In this document: positions 20,763 to 31,066 of the stretch, one piece after another
Position numbering within the stretch: position 1 is the stretch's first letter
Layout: every line of letters starts with the position of its first letter
NCBI GenBank assembly: GCA_947471745.1
Contig: CANJKZ010000092.1
Coordinates: 1,736,001 to 1,800,000, forward strand
From: Closterium sp. Naga37s-1
Lineage: Eukaryota > Streptophyta > Zygnematophyceae > Desmidiales > Closteriaceae
DNA length: 64,000 bases
Direction of reading: 5' to 3'
Program-made: the position numbers and the translations under genes
Notes under the pieces: generated by a model
What the model was told of the DNA's origin: nothing
Database searches by the model: none
What the model saw: only the letters and a program-made list of their open reading frames with translations

Positions 20763-20779
20763 CCGAGCTCTGACTACCA
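20763..20779 (-). other. chromovirus primer binding site
   Basis: TGGTAGTCAGAGCTCGG on the minus strand, two bases inside the LTR end. Resembles an initiator-Met site with one insertion. Confidence 0.65.
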
Positions 20780-20781
20780 AG

Positions 20782-21142
20782 TGTGAGGATCGAAGGAACT
20801 GGTTCAGAAATTATAATAGGATCACCTGGGTACAAGGCGAGGCTATATATAGGCTCAACACAAAGGCAGTAACCCTGGTGTTACTAGAAGGTTCCGCAGG
20901 TCGCGAAGCATCCCTAACGGGTCCTTCCCGAATTCGGTAGAAGGCAGTTCGGTGGCAACCGAAAAGCCTAGAATTCGGTGCACTCAACCTAGTTCGGTGC
21001 CAAAAACTATAATAAATATAGTAAAGCATCGAACCTAGGAAATCAAGCAAATGCATGCAAGATAGAATAAAGCTAAGCTAGATAATGCATAATAAAGCAG
21101 AATCAAGCAAGTAAAGTCCAGCAAAGCCGTCGTACTCTCACA
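20782..21142 (-). repeat. 5' LTR of chromovirus
   Basis: 361 bp, TGTGAGAG to CCTCACA on the minus strand, with a TATATATA stretch near 20,852 that could be a TATA box. Confidence 0.85.
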
Positions 21143-22140
21143 CATCCTATGCTGCTGCTGGTTCTGCTGGGGGCAGCCTATGTGCTGCTGGTGCTGCTGG
21201 GGGCAGCCTATACTGTTACTGGTTCTACAGGGGGCAGCCTAGGGTGCTGCGGGTGCTGCTGGCGGCTGCCTAAGCTGCTGCTAGAGCGCTGGCGGCCGCC
21301 TGAGCTGCTGCTGGAGCGCAGGCGGCCGCCTGAGCTGCTGCTGGTGCGCTGGCGGCCGCCTGAGCTGCTGCTAGTGCGCTCGTGGCCGCCTGAGCTGCTG
21401 CTGGTGCGCTGGCGGCTGCCTAAGCTGCTGTTGGTGCGCTGGCGGCAGCCTAAGCTGGGGCGTACGGGGCTGGCGGACTGCAGGGTGGCGGGGAGGGGAC
21501 GCGACGGGTAGGCGACGGGGAGGGGACGCGACGGGTAGGCGACGGGGAGGGGACACGACGGGTAGACGACGGGGAGGGGACGCGACGGGTAGGCGACGGG
21601 GAGGGGATGCAACGGGTAGGCGACGGGGAGGGGACGCGACGGGTAGGCGACGGGGAGAGGACACGACGGGAAGGCGACAGGGAGGGGACGCAACGTGGAG
21701 GGGAAGGGGAGGCGATGGGGGGGGGGGGGGAGGGGAGATGCGACGGGGAGCGAAGGGAAGGCGATGCGACGGGGAGGGGACACGACGGGTACGCGACGGG
21801 GAGGGCTGCGAGGTGACGGGGCTGCAGGGCGACGGGCTACGAGGGGGCGCCCTTCTAACGGGCGATTCGGGGGGGCCTGTGGGGGCCTTCCTAGGTCGCG
21901 ACGTGGGGGACCCGCGGGGGTCCTTCTAGCTCGCGATTTGGGGGGCCCGCGGGGGCCTTCTAGCTCGCGATTGGGGCGACCCGCGAGGCCCTTCCTAGGT
22001 TACGACGTGGGGGAACTGCGGGGGTCTCTCTCTTGCGCGCGATTCGATGGGGGGGAGCGGGGCACTAAGGGGTGACGGGGCACTAAGGGTAACGGGTTAC
22101 TAACGAGCGAGCGCGGGGTGGTGGGCCCATAGGAATCGAA
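21143..22140 (-). repeat. leader tandem arrays of element 5
   Basis: Two arrays between the PBS and the chromovirus: a roughly 30-bp unit (TGAGCTGCTGCTGG plus GGCGGCCGCC) at about 21,260-21,470, and a 27-bp unit (CGCGACGGGTAGGCGACGGG plus GAGGGGA) at 21,480-21,830. The rest, to 22,140, is GC-rich with repeated CTAGCTCGCGATT and GGGGGCCTTC words. No coding is credible. Confidence 0.85.
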
Positions 22141-22153
22141 CCGCTCTATACCA

Positions 22154-22294
22154 TGTCAACGTGGTAACTGAATAAATGGGTAGAAACAAGCAATACAGCA
22201 TATAGCAAACCCTAAAGGGGTTTTACCCTCTACAGCATAACTCAGTGTACCACCTAGACTAAACTAACAAACTATAACATTTATAGATTGACTA
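22154..22294 (-). repeat. 5' LTR of element 5
   Basis: Matches 12566-12711; minus-strand PBS TGGTATAGAGCGG lies at 22,141-22,153. The outer end reads AGTCAATC instead of TGTCAA, so the terminal TG is lost. Confidence 0.82.
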
Positions 22295-22414
22295 GTAGAG
22301 GAGGAGCCACAGCCACAGCAGCAGGTGTAGCTGTAGCCAAAGCAGGAGAGAGTAGAGGAGGAGCCATAGCCGCAGCAGGAGAGAGTAGAGGAGGAGTCAT
22401 GGTCGCAGCAGCAG

Positions 22415-24595
22415 GTGCAGTTACAGCCGCAGCAGGAGAGGGTAGATGAGGACCCATGGCCGCAGCAGCAGGTGCAGCAGCAGGGGCAGGTTCCGCAGCA
22501 GCAGCCGCCAGAGGAGGCGGAGCAGCAGCGACTGAGAGACCTGCCCGACTCAGCACCCACACGCTTTGCTCGTGGTCCCCTACTGTCCCCCTCCCCCTCC
22601 CCCCCCCCCCCGCCCCCACCGTTCCCCCTGACCAGTCCCTTTCCTTGTCTTTGTGGTCTCGTCGTTCTCCTCTTAGTTGAACTGTGTCACCAGAGCCTCG
22701 TCGGTCCCATTACCGTGCCGACGGCCCGTTTCACCTTGTTCTCCGGTCTCGTGTTCCACCTTCTCCGGTCCTTCTACAGCCTCCTGAGTCGTTCCTTACT
22801 ATGTCTCCAGACCCGTTCTCCGACTACCTCCGTGCCTCTCGTCCTGTTGTCGCCCGTATTTTGTCCGCGTTTGTCACTCACCGACTGCCCCCCCGCTGTC
22901 TGTTTCGGCTCTTGTTACCACCGTCGCTGGCTTTGCCTAGGCCCACCGCCTTGACTACGCCTCTCACCTTTTGAGTGGCTCTGCTTGTTCTCCGTCCACA
23001 GGGGTTGTTCTCGTCTTTTCCCTGGAGGTCCTGGAGGACAGGCAGTTCGAGCTTGGTTTCTTGGCGGCCGCTGTTCCTCATCTCTGCGCCTTGCTGCTTG
23101 CCCCTGAGGGGGATCCAGACGCCCTTGAGATCCCGATCCCTCGCACTCACGCCGAGGCGGTCTCGGGCCCCTGGGCTTCGTACGGGATAGTAAATGAGGA
23201 GGCAGAGATGGCATCTTATAGGTCCACAGGCACCTAGGTCGATGCAGTCCCACCACCTAGGACGAATGTCGTCAGTAGCATGTGGCTCTATAAGGTGAAA
23301 CGGCCGCCTAGATCACCACCGGTGTTCAAGCCGCGCTACGTGGCGAGAGGGTTTAGTCAGCGAGAGAAGGTAGACTTCTAGACCTTCGCTCCCACCCGAA
23401 GAGGACCACTCTTTGGGCGTTGCTGCACGTTGCAATCTAGCGTGACTATGAGTTGCACTCCTTGGACTTCTTTATAGCGTTTTGTCAGGGGAGTCTGCAC
23501 GAGCAGATCTGGCTACGTCGTCCGCCTGGTTTCACTGGCTTTTCCCTGCTGGGACCCAGTGGCAGCTGTGTCGACCGGTCTATGGCCTGCGCCAGGCTCC
23601 ACGTGAGTGGCACGACATGCTTCGCACGACCCCATTCTTTGTTCTGGTTTACGTCGATGATCTGGTCTTCGCCACTCCCAACCGCACAGCACTAGCCTCT
23701 TTGAAGGAGGAACTGTAGAGGAGACACACTTGCACTGACATTGGTGAGCTGCTACGCTACCTTGGCCTGCAGATCACTAGGGACAGGGCAGCTCGCACCA
23801 TTACGCTAACGCAGTCACATATGGTCGAGCAGATCCTCACGCGGTTTCGCTTCCCGTTCTCCAAGGTACAGCTCATCCCTCTTGCTGTGGATCATGGGCT
23901 CACGGCTCCACCTTCGGACGAGTCATTTGAGTCCAGTGGTCCATATCTTGAGTTGGTGGGTTGTCTCATGTAACTGATGACCTGTACTCGGCCAGACCTC
24001 GCTTTCCCTCTCAGCGTCCTGGCGCGCTTTGTTGCGCCTGGGAGACACCAACCTTCTCACTGGTCGGCTGCTAAGAGGGTGCTGAAGTATGTGGCGAGCA
24101 CATCAGGCATGGGACTCGTCCTTGGAGGGAAGCAGCCAGTTACAATCACATGTTTCTCAGACTCGTCGTATGCGGACTGTGGTGAGACGTACAGGTGTGC
24201 TTAGGGCTACTGCTTCAGCCTTGGGACCGAAGCTGTCTCGTCTTCGGTGTCGTCCGTCGCTAGCTCCAGCGCCCAAGAGCTTCGCTGGCAATCCTTCCTC
24301 CTCACCGACCTTGGTGCGTGGCATCGCTCTCCCCTATTCTTGTTCGCTGACAACACGTCTGCTGTCCTGTTGTGCGAGGAGCCTCGACTGGTTTGGAAGG
24401 CGAAGCACATCCAGCTTCGTTACTTCCTTCTGCGAGAGTTATAGCAGCGTGGCCAGGCTCGCGTTGTCCATGTGGTCTCTGAGGCCAACACTGCAGATAT
24501 CTTCACTAAGGCGTTGCCGCCCTGTGACCACCAGCATTTCTGCACCCAGCTGGGCGTTGTGCCTGCCCGTCCTCACTTGCTTACGTAGAGATGCT
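22415..24595 (+). pseudogene. copia linker-RT-RNase H, element 6
   Basis: Linker QLQPQQERVDEDP and EQQRLRDLPDSAPTRF, then RT (FELGFLAAAVPHLCALLLAPEGDP, palm FVLVYVDD near 23,640-23,665) and RNase H (LVLGGKQPVTIT, ADNTSAVLLCEEPRL, KHIQLRYFLLREL). Stops are many: TAG at 23379, 23716, 24202 and 24442, each in place of a codon open in relatives, and a TAA near 23,970. There is a roughly 90-bp loss before the palm. Old and dead, yet it keeps LRWQSF where elements 5 and 17 share a stop. Confidence 0.82.
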
Positions 24596-24647
24596 TGTCT
24601 TGTACTCTCGCATCTCCTTATATTTGCTATATACCTGCATGTGGACT

Positions 24648-24772
24648 GGCCTTGTGGCCCCTTGCTTGCTGTTGGACTGTATGGTGATTTTGAGCTTCAC
24701 CCTGAGATTTGCCTTGTTCTTGTGGACTGGTCTTGTGACCCTTGCTTGTTCTTACTGACTGGTCCTGTGACC
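24648..24772 (+). promoter_or_regulatory. three TTGT/CTGT-loop hairpins in 3' UTR
   Basis: GGCCTTGTGGCC (24648-24659), GGTCTTGTGACC (24729-24740) and GGTCCTGTGACC (24761-24772). The stem C-G pair is exchanged for T-A between copies, so pairing is kept. Confidence 0.5.
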
Positions 24773-24867
24773 CTTGCTTGCTCTTAGACTGTGTGGTGTT
24801 CTTGAGTTCCACCCTGACATATGCGTTGCTTTCCATAGGACTACCGTCACCTAGACTATTGGGGTGT

Positions 24868-25014
24868 GTCAAGCAATATATGTTATAGATTATATTTGTT
24901 AGTCTAGGTGGTGTACATTTATGCTTAGGGTTTGCTAGGGTTGGCTAGGGTTTCCTATATCTTCCTTGTCATTGTCATTTCTAATCAATTTATTCGGCAG
25001 TTATTACTTTAACA
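24868..25014 (+). repeat. 3' LTR of element 6
   Basis: TGTCAAGC to TTTAACA, 147 bp, after TTGGGGTG. Carries the clade II GTCTAGGTGGTGTA block. Confidence 0.83.
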
Positions 25015-25184
25015 TTCTGGGGCAGTGGGCTGATGGTGGCGCACAGCTGGAGCAAGGCGGGTGGCGGAAGCGGAGCGTGTATGGGACGAGGGTGTGCTCG
25101 ACGAGGTGAGGCAGGTCTTGAGCGACAAGTGGAGGGAGGGCAGGTCGCGCGACGGAGGGAAGGAGGGCGTGCGCGTCGAGTTGC

Positions 25185-25455
25185 TGCAGGTCGCGTGACG
25201 AAGCTGCAGGTCGCGTGACGAGTTGTTGCAGGTCTCGCGACGAGTTGTTGCATGTTGCACGACGAAGCTGCAGGTCGGGCGACAAGTTGGTGCAGGCCGG
25301 GCGGCGAATCTGCAGGTTGCGCGACGAGTTGCTGCAGGTCGCGCGACGAAGCTGCAGGTCGTGCGACAAATTGCTGCAGGTCACGCGACGAGTTGCTGCA
25401 GGTTGCGTGACGAAGCTGCAGGTCGTGCGATGACTTGCTACAGGTCGTGCTACAA
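25185..25455 (-). repeat. GCTGCAGGTCGCG leader repeats of element 7
   Basis: About a dozen degenerate units of GCTGCAGGTCGYGCGACGA, again between PBS and coding region. Confidence 0.8.
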
Positions 25456-25609
25456 AATTTGAAGGGGAAGGGGGGGCCGCGACTATTCTAAGAGAAGCTC
25501 GCAACTTCCTAAGATGCGGCATTGGATATGCCTTACAAGGGCCTACGAATCACTCTGAAAAATAGCTGAGAATAGGAAGGGAATGCCTAGGATTAGGCTC
25601 TAGATACCA

Positions 25610-25900
25610 TGTTAAGAAGCTATGGATGACGAGAATCAAAATTGTATTAGAGAAAGTGTCGAGATACATTTGAAGGATCGAGCTGGGAAACCCTAACTGA
25701 ACTTAAGGTGTGTTCAGTTTAAGCTAAGACCTACGAAATGAACTTAATCCGAACTCTAAGTGTAACTCGCTCTGAACATGACGGAATATCAAAAGAGAAC
25801 CATGATAAGTACCAGAGCGAGCTCTAGGCTACTCCAACACAGGCTCGGCGCCATCTCTCCACTCGAGCTTTCTTTTCCTGAATGAGAATGGGGTGTTACA
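25610..25900 (-). repeat. 5' LTR of element 7
   Basis: Defined by TG...CA ends and the adjacent PBS. No second copy is in the window. Confidence 0.65.
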
Positions 25901-25925
25901 CTCAACCATATTGCAATCAGCATTT

Positions 25926-26536
25926 TCATAGAATCATATAGAGTTCAAACTCACCAGGTGACAATCCCTCAGTGTCCTCAATGCCAACTGTAGAAAACTC
26001 GCCGCCCAATAGGGGTTCGGCCGACTCCAGTGTGTATTTGGTGCAGATGTCCACGCGTACGGCATGCGTGGGATGCAGATAGAAGTCAAAAAGTGTATCA
26101 ACATCCACCCACTAGATCCCCAAAACTTGAGCAACCTCATCTGCTGCCCCTCCGCCTCCTCCCCCCTCTCATTACCTCCTTTTGTCATGCGCCTCCACAC
26201 TCTCTCTTATCATGCTTCGCTTCGACCCCCGTATTGTGCATCGAAGCCCGTCGTCGCTTAGCTGGCTCTTGTGCCCCTTTCATCCTGACTTTCAGCACCT
26301 TCTTCATTTTCACGAACGCCCATTTAGGCGCAGCCTTGGCCGTTGCATCAAACTTAATCGCCCACATCTTTGCGCATACAAATTTGATCATACGTTTTTT
26401 CATTGACTTCAGACTCACCCGTCCATTCACCCAATCGTTCGTGACCAACCACTCCCACAACTCCTCCCTTGAAACTAACAACAACTCGGAACATGACTTG
26501 GCCTAAGACAACTATGTTGGATTTTGCATGTGACAC
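25926..26536 (-). other. unassigned stretch with possible host exons
   Basis: The minus strand has a 60-codon run (25926-26108) with balanced composition (YLHPTHAVRVDICTKY, LLGGEF) that meets a good splice donor, CTG then GTGAGT, near 25,960. Other short frames upstream (26185-26484, 26354-26536) are Lys/Val-rich. I do not recognise a family. It could be a fragment of a cellular gene or of an old element. Base composition differs from the GC-rich copias around it. Confidence 0.3.
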
Positions 26537-26868
26537 CTTAAGGGCCTGATGATGAGGGTTGCATCCTTGCTACTAGGAAGGTTCTTACCATCCTTCCCTA
26601 GCTCTTGGAGAACCTCTTCTCTCTCATGGTTCTCTTGGAGGCCCCAACTCCTATTTTCTATGCCTAGATGCTTGTACTTTCCCTACCATTCTAGTCATGC
26701 AGCTGTAGGACGTTTCGAAGTCGTTCTCACTCTCAAGACCATCTTTTTAAGTAATTCAAACTGGAAATGGTAGCTAAGCCTATGGCGCACATTCTTACCA
26801 AGCGGATTTGTGTTTAGTTGAGAAATGAGTTCGTCGTAAGCCCTCAAAGTGACGGATCCTGGGCAACA
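26515..26868 (+). repeat. probable 5' LTR of element 8
   Basis: TGTTGGAT to GGGCAACA, 354 bp, followed after AG by PBS TGGTATCAGAGCTGG at 26871. Only one copy is present, so the left edge is inferred from the usual TGTTGG start. Confidence 0.65.
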
Positions 26869-27037
26869 AGTGGTATCAGAGCTGGTAGTCGACTTTGAGA
26901 CGACGAATCGTCATCGATTCTTAACCAATTTCGATGAGTGAGACTTCTTTCTAGTACCTTTGCTTACAAACTTTCGGTTGGTCGTCAAATTGCGCTCTAA
27001 TTTGAAGTACTTAGTCCGTGGCGACGATTTTCGCAGT

Positions 27038-27042
27038 TTTTT

Positions 27043-27074
<32 letters not shown>

Positions 27075-27096
27075 TTTTTTTTTTTTTTTTTGCAGA
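27038..27096 (+). repeat. poly(T) tract ending in TGCAG
   Basis: About 55 bases of T with a few G, then GCAG. It lies between PBS and Gag. It looks like a strong pyrimidine tract with acceptor AG. Confidence 0.7.
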
Positions 27097-27232
27097 ATCC
27101 TGTCCCAACAACATGGCGAGATGGCTATAAGTAGAGAGGCTGAAGTGTAGGGGGGAGTTGTTGGTGGTGGAGTGAACTCACCAACCAGCCAACCCTACGC
27201 TATCTACTTCTACTATACCATCTCCAATAACC

Positions 27233-28190
27233 GTGGACCACGTGAAGGCATTCTCAATTGAAAAGTTCATGAGGGAGGACTACGAGCATTGGAGCTTCCG
27301 CATGAGGTTGATGCACGCCCAATACAAGCTGTTGGACCTGGTGGAGGGGAAGGAGAGGATGCCGGAGTCCACGGAGCTGAAAGGAGCATGGAAAAGCGTT
27401 CATTCGACGCGTACATGCTCATGGTCCAAGCGGTTGGAGGGAGACAACTTGACCACATCAATGACCTCTTGGGTAATCCAGAGTGTGGCCCCAAGGCTTG
27501 GAAGAAGCTTATTGATGTTCATTCACCGGCACATGCTACCAGCATCGTGCTAATCGCGCGGCGGGTGCGCGACATCAAGTTTGTTGATGGAGAGCCGATG
27601 CAACTGGTGTTGGATGAGATGCGGAACATCTTCACGAAGCTCCATGGCGGTGGTGTGGTGTACCTGGAGCTTGTACAATGTGTGGAGATCGTGATATGGC
27701 TGCCTGAGTCGTGTCTGCCCTTGCCATCAACCTCAACTCTCAATAGCTCCAATAGAGTGTGGATTATATTCGGGCGCGAATCCTTGAGGAGGACTTGCGG
27801 CGCCTGAGTGTGGACCGCTCGGAGGAGGGGGCTGTTACGGAGCAGGGGGTGGAAGGGGCAACTTCGAGAAGAAGTGGAAGGGTAAGAAGAATGAGAAGTC
27901 TCAAGAGGAGAGCGGCGGAGGTCAAGGGGAGGTGTGCTTCTATTTCCAGAAGCGTGGACACCGTTGGAGGAAAGTGCTAACAACAGCCTAAGGATTGGAC
28001 CCCGCCTTCATCAAGCAACCAGCAAGGTGGCAAGAGGAGTAGGGGAGTCATGTGAGCTAGTGGAGAGGAGAAGGATGAGGAGAAAAGTGGCAAATCTGAT
28101 TTGCGGAAGGCCGAATTCTTCTTCTTTGTAAACAAAGGCACAACCGACCTCGCCATGGATGCCAAGGTTCTCCTACACTCCCTCACCCAT
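27233..28190 (+). pseudogene. copia Gag (UBN2 type), element 8
   Basis: Starts MDHVKAFSIEKFMREDYEHW, an N-terminal Gag pattern (bind, then 'W...M...L'), and shifts frame near 27,395 into AYMLMVQAVGG, AWKKLIDVHSP and LVLDEMRNIFTKL, the helical Gag core. Later parts (27,760-28,190) are Arg/Lys/Gly-rich in several frames and should hold the zinc knuckle, which I cannot place with confidence. Forms the particle shell; broken by at least two frameshifts. Confidence 0.7.
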
Positions 28191-29340
28191 TGGGTGATTG
28201 ACTCCGGGAGCTCCTAGCACATTACTCCTCGTGCTGACCTGCTTGATGATATTCAGCCCGCCCCAATCTCTATAGTCACATCCGCTACTGGCGCCAAGGC
28301 CAAGGTCATGGGCATGGGCTGGACCAAGTTCATGGGAACGGATGGAGAGATTGTGGGCTTGAAGAACGTGCTATGGGTGCCGAACTTGTGCGCAAACCTG
28401 ATTTCTACCGGCCGATTGGGAGATGCGGGTGTGAACACCGAGACGATTGGCTCAGAGCGCTATCGTGCCTACAACGAAGAGCGCCTCATTTGGGACCTGC
28501 AATGCAAGGGATATGTCCACAAATGCTTGTGGCAAATTCCGATCCTCCCTTGGCAGAAATCGGGCCACGCAACAGCAACGGCATCTATGGAGGAGAGCGC
28601 CACTGAGGAGGAGCTACAAGGTGTGCAAGGAGAGGAGCTGATTCGAGGAAGCGCGACGGTGAAGGCATCGGCTACCTTGGGCCAAGCAACATGGGATACT
28701 TGGCATCGGCAGCTCGTACACGCTTCTAATTCTACATTGGAGGTGATGCACAAGGAGAAGTGCATGCACGTCTTGCAACTGCATGGAGATGACGCTCCCT
28801 TTAGCAGCTGCAAGGTGCATGCACGTCCTGCAACTGCATGGAAATGACGCTCCCTTTTAGCAGCTGTGAGGCGTGCATGCAAAACAAGTTCATGTGGTTC
28901 CCGTTTCCACATGCGGAGGGATCAGCGAAGGCGCAATTAGAGGTGGTGCACATGGACCTGGTGGGTCCTATGAGGACGGAGGGGACTGGGGGAGCGCTGT
29001 ACTTCCTCACCATGGTGAATGAATGGAGCAGATTCGCATGGGCTTGTCCCTTGTCCAAGAAGAGCGACGTTGCAGCTACGATCAAGGAAGATTGGTTGCC
29101 AATGGTGGAACGACAGTCGATGCAATTAGTGAAGGTGCTGAGGAGTGGTCGTGGTGGAGAGTTAATTGGAGCTGATTTCACCAAGTTCCTCAAAAGAAAG
29201 GCATCCGACGCCAACTGACATGTTCCAGAACATCGCAGCATAACGGCATTGCTGAGCGTGCCAACCAGACTATTGGTGAGGTGGCCAAGTCTATGTTGTG
29301 GGCTGCTGGGATGCCCTACAAGTTTTGGCCTGATGATGTC
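28140..29340 (+). pseudogene. copia protease-integrase, element 8
   Basis: Protease WVIDSGSS (catalytic DSG) followed at once by a TAG where a His-type residue usually precedes HIT; then LKNVLWVPNLCANLIST; GAG-pre-integrase DTWHRQLVHAS; a partly duplicated stretch (TLPFSSC / DAPFSSC, with GCATGCACGTC twice near 28,765 and 28,820); CEACMQNK; integrase HMDLVGPM, TMVNEWSRFAW, GRGGELIG; then, after a frameshift, HNGIAERANQTIGE. Truncated in the integrase core by the next repeat, so no RT. Confidence 0.8.
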
Positions 29341-31066
29341 TGCCATTTTTTTTTTTTGGGTTGCGGAGCAACCTATTGCAATCGATCTGAAGGAAAAAAA
29401 ATATTCACTAATCTATTTTTTCCGCAAGGAAAAATGTGAAATAACTAGATTTTTTTTTTTTTTTTAGTACTGATGAACTTCATAATATTATCATAGCAGT
29501 CATACTTGTTTTGCATCATAATTATTTGCTACTATTGAGATCTAAAAGCTACTATGCACACTTTTAATTCTCACTTAATAGTCCCCACGGGGTCACCTCC
29601 AAGGGTCCTTGGGTGCCTGGCAAAGCCAGCCCCTAACCAAGGGTCCGTGTGTTGTAGAGGGACACGCCAAGTATGGAAAACGGTCGTGTGCAATAGAGCA
29701 TTCTCAGAACTCCTTGCGCAGCGTTATGACGACGAACTGGTCGTGTGCAGAAAGTTCTCTTCACGTCAATACGATGATAGAGGAAAAACTTCACTCAAAA
29801 GGATTGATTACAACTGAACACAAGCACGGATTTACATTTTGCCTAGCACTCAAGCATAAGAAAGCACAGAGGAGTTGTTTAACTATACTTCAAGACTTCG
29901 CCAGATGCGCCAAGGAAAACGGTTGTCGAACTGCTTCGGAATGTGGCTTGGTTCTCCCCAGTAGAATAACTGTCTTCAAGTTTCATGTCTGCCAAATTCC
30001 CCCGCTGACCTCCCGTCATGAATGTTCGTGACTTCTCGTGCGCAATCATAAACAGTCGTGTGAGATTACCGTTTTCACGAAGTCTCACAGTTGAAAAACG
30101 GTTTTCACCGTTTTTCTCCTGTATCGAAATTGTCCCTTTACGCGCGCGATCTTTTAAGCGAAGTTACTTGTAAGTCGAGTCAACGCGGGATACGGTTTTT
30201 CAACCGCAATCCCGAGCACCCCCACGACTGCAATCATCCACGACCGATATTTCGGTCGTGCTGTACAGTGCGCTGTACTGCGCGTGGCCAGGGCGATCAT
30301 TCACCCTGTTCTGTTGCGATCGTGGGCCATGCAACGCTCGCAACAGTGCGAAGGCACACGCGCGGGCCTGAGGGCCCACACGCACGATCAGGACCCCAAG
30401 CGCGGGTCCCGATTTACTCGCGCGGTTGACCTTGACCATCACGAGAAATATCCAAGGGTCAACACTGACCCCTCGTGAACACCCGCTATACTTCATGAGC
30501 ACACACGAAAACAGAAAAAACGAAAACTAACATGAACGCTCACAAACATTTATGAACAGCGCACAAACTTCACGGAATTTCACGAACACAGTCACGAAAA
30601 CAGAAATTCACGAACACAGAATTCACACACACTCATGAAAACTCGCGAAGCAACGCAAGTGCGCACGAAGTCTCGCATTCACACCCGGACATTCACGAAC
30701 ACTCAGGAACGCAACCTTTCACGGGAACTCACATGACTCATGAACCGTTGAGGCGATTCACGAGCCGTAAACACAGAAACGTAAAGCACATAAATGCGCA
30801 ACTCACACACAAAAAATTACCTTGAGACGAAACACCTCACTTTCACTCAACGTCGACACATAGGCGGTAGGTTGTCGTGCAAACTATTTATTGCACTCAA
30901 CAAATATGTGGAAAAATGCATTGACCGATCAAACGATAATTGCATTTCTCATTCATCACACGAATTAATGAATGTTTCGAACAAACTTCCTAAATTTATA
31001 CTACCGCTTCCCCCGCCTAGCATGTCGGGGAAGTCAGCAATATAAACGTTGAATTAAACAACTAAC
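29341..31066 (-). repeat. poly(A)-ended interspersed repeat, long copy (J1)
   Basis: The left end is a T run next to GGTTGCGGAGCAACC, so on the minus strand it ends in a hairpin and poly(A). Both its ends match a short copy at 44335-61966, but about 1.3 kb in the middle is absent there. The middle has no credible long coding frame and is rich in TCGTG/CACGA. Probably a non-LTR or unclassified non-autonomous repeat. Its right end continues for a few bases after the nested element at 31067-32559. Confidence 0.65.
30490..30780 (-). repeat. degenerate TTCACGAACAC repeats
   Basis: At least ten CACGAA or CACGAG cores spaced irregularly at about 10-30 bp within J1. Confidence 0.55.

Larger units (their letters stand above)
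15536..21142 (-). mobile_element. Ty3/gypsy chromovirus
   Basis: Minus-strand Ty3 element with 5' LTR at right, PBS, Gag, protease, RT, RNase H, integrase, chromodomain, PPT and a shortened 3' LTR at left. The order RT before integrase marks Ty3. The 3' LTR matches the 5' LTR only from about 15,553, so roughly 140 bp of its outer end is missing and no matching target duplication is seen. It is less GC-rich than the copia around it. Confidence 0.92.
12566..22294 (-). mobile_element. Ty1/copia clade II element 5, rearranged
   Basis: LTRs of the same family stand at 12566-12711 (3') and about 22154-22294 (5'), with the PPT on the inner side of the first and the PBS on the inner side of the second. 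Inside: leader repeats (21143-22140), a chromovirus (15536-21142), then linker-RT-RNase H. Gag, protease and integrase are missing. The sequences outside the two LTRs differ (GTAAA left, a plus-strand copia linker right) and no TSD is found. The two ends were probably joined by recombination or jumped into an existing junction. Confidence 0.72.
22295..25014 (+). mobile_element. Ty1/copia clade II element 6, 5'-truncated
   Basis: Plus-strand remnant starting in the Gln-rich linker, then RT, RNase H, 3' untranslated tail, PPT and 3' LTR. Everything upstream of the linker is missing, replaced by element 5. The right flank is the leader of the element at 25015-25900. Confidence 0.82.
25015..25900 (-). 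mobile_element. 5' end of a further LTR element (element 7)
   Basis: Minus-strand 291-bp LTR (25610-25900, TGTAACACCCC to TTCTTAACA), PBS TGGTATCTAGAGCC directly inside it, then a leader with tandem repeats. Coding parts are cut off by the 3' end of element 6 at 25014. Family unknown; the PBS suggests copia. Confidence 0.7.
26515..29340 (+). mobile_element. Ty1/copia element 8, distinct lineage, 3'-truncated
   Basis: LTR, PBS, Gag, protease and integrase N-half in order, then cut by the poly(A) repeat at 29341 inside integrase. Codon use is far less GC-biased and the proteins resemble ordinary plant copia rather than clades I and II. No GC-rich leader array; instead it has a long T tract. 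Confidence 0.82.

Noticed and set aside
22264-22619. Cys/Ser-rich minus-strand frame
   Set aside because: Antisense of the Gln-rich clade II linker of element 6; cysteines come from CAGCAG read on the other strand.
29580-29660. tRNA gene suggested by GGGTCACC/GGGTCC words
   Set aside because: No cloverleaf with A and B boxes at proper spacing could be formed by eye.
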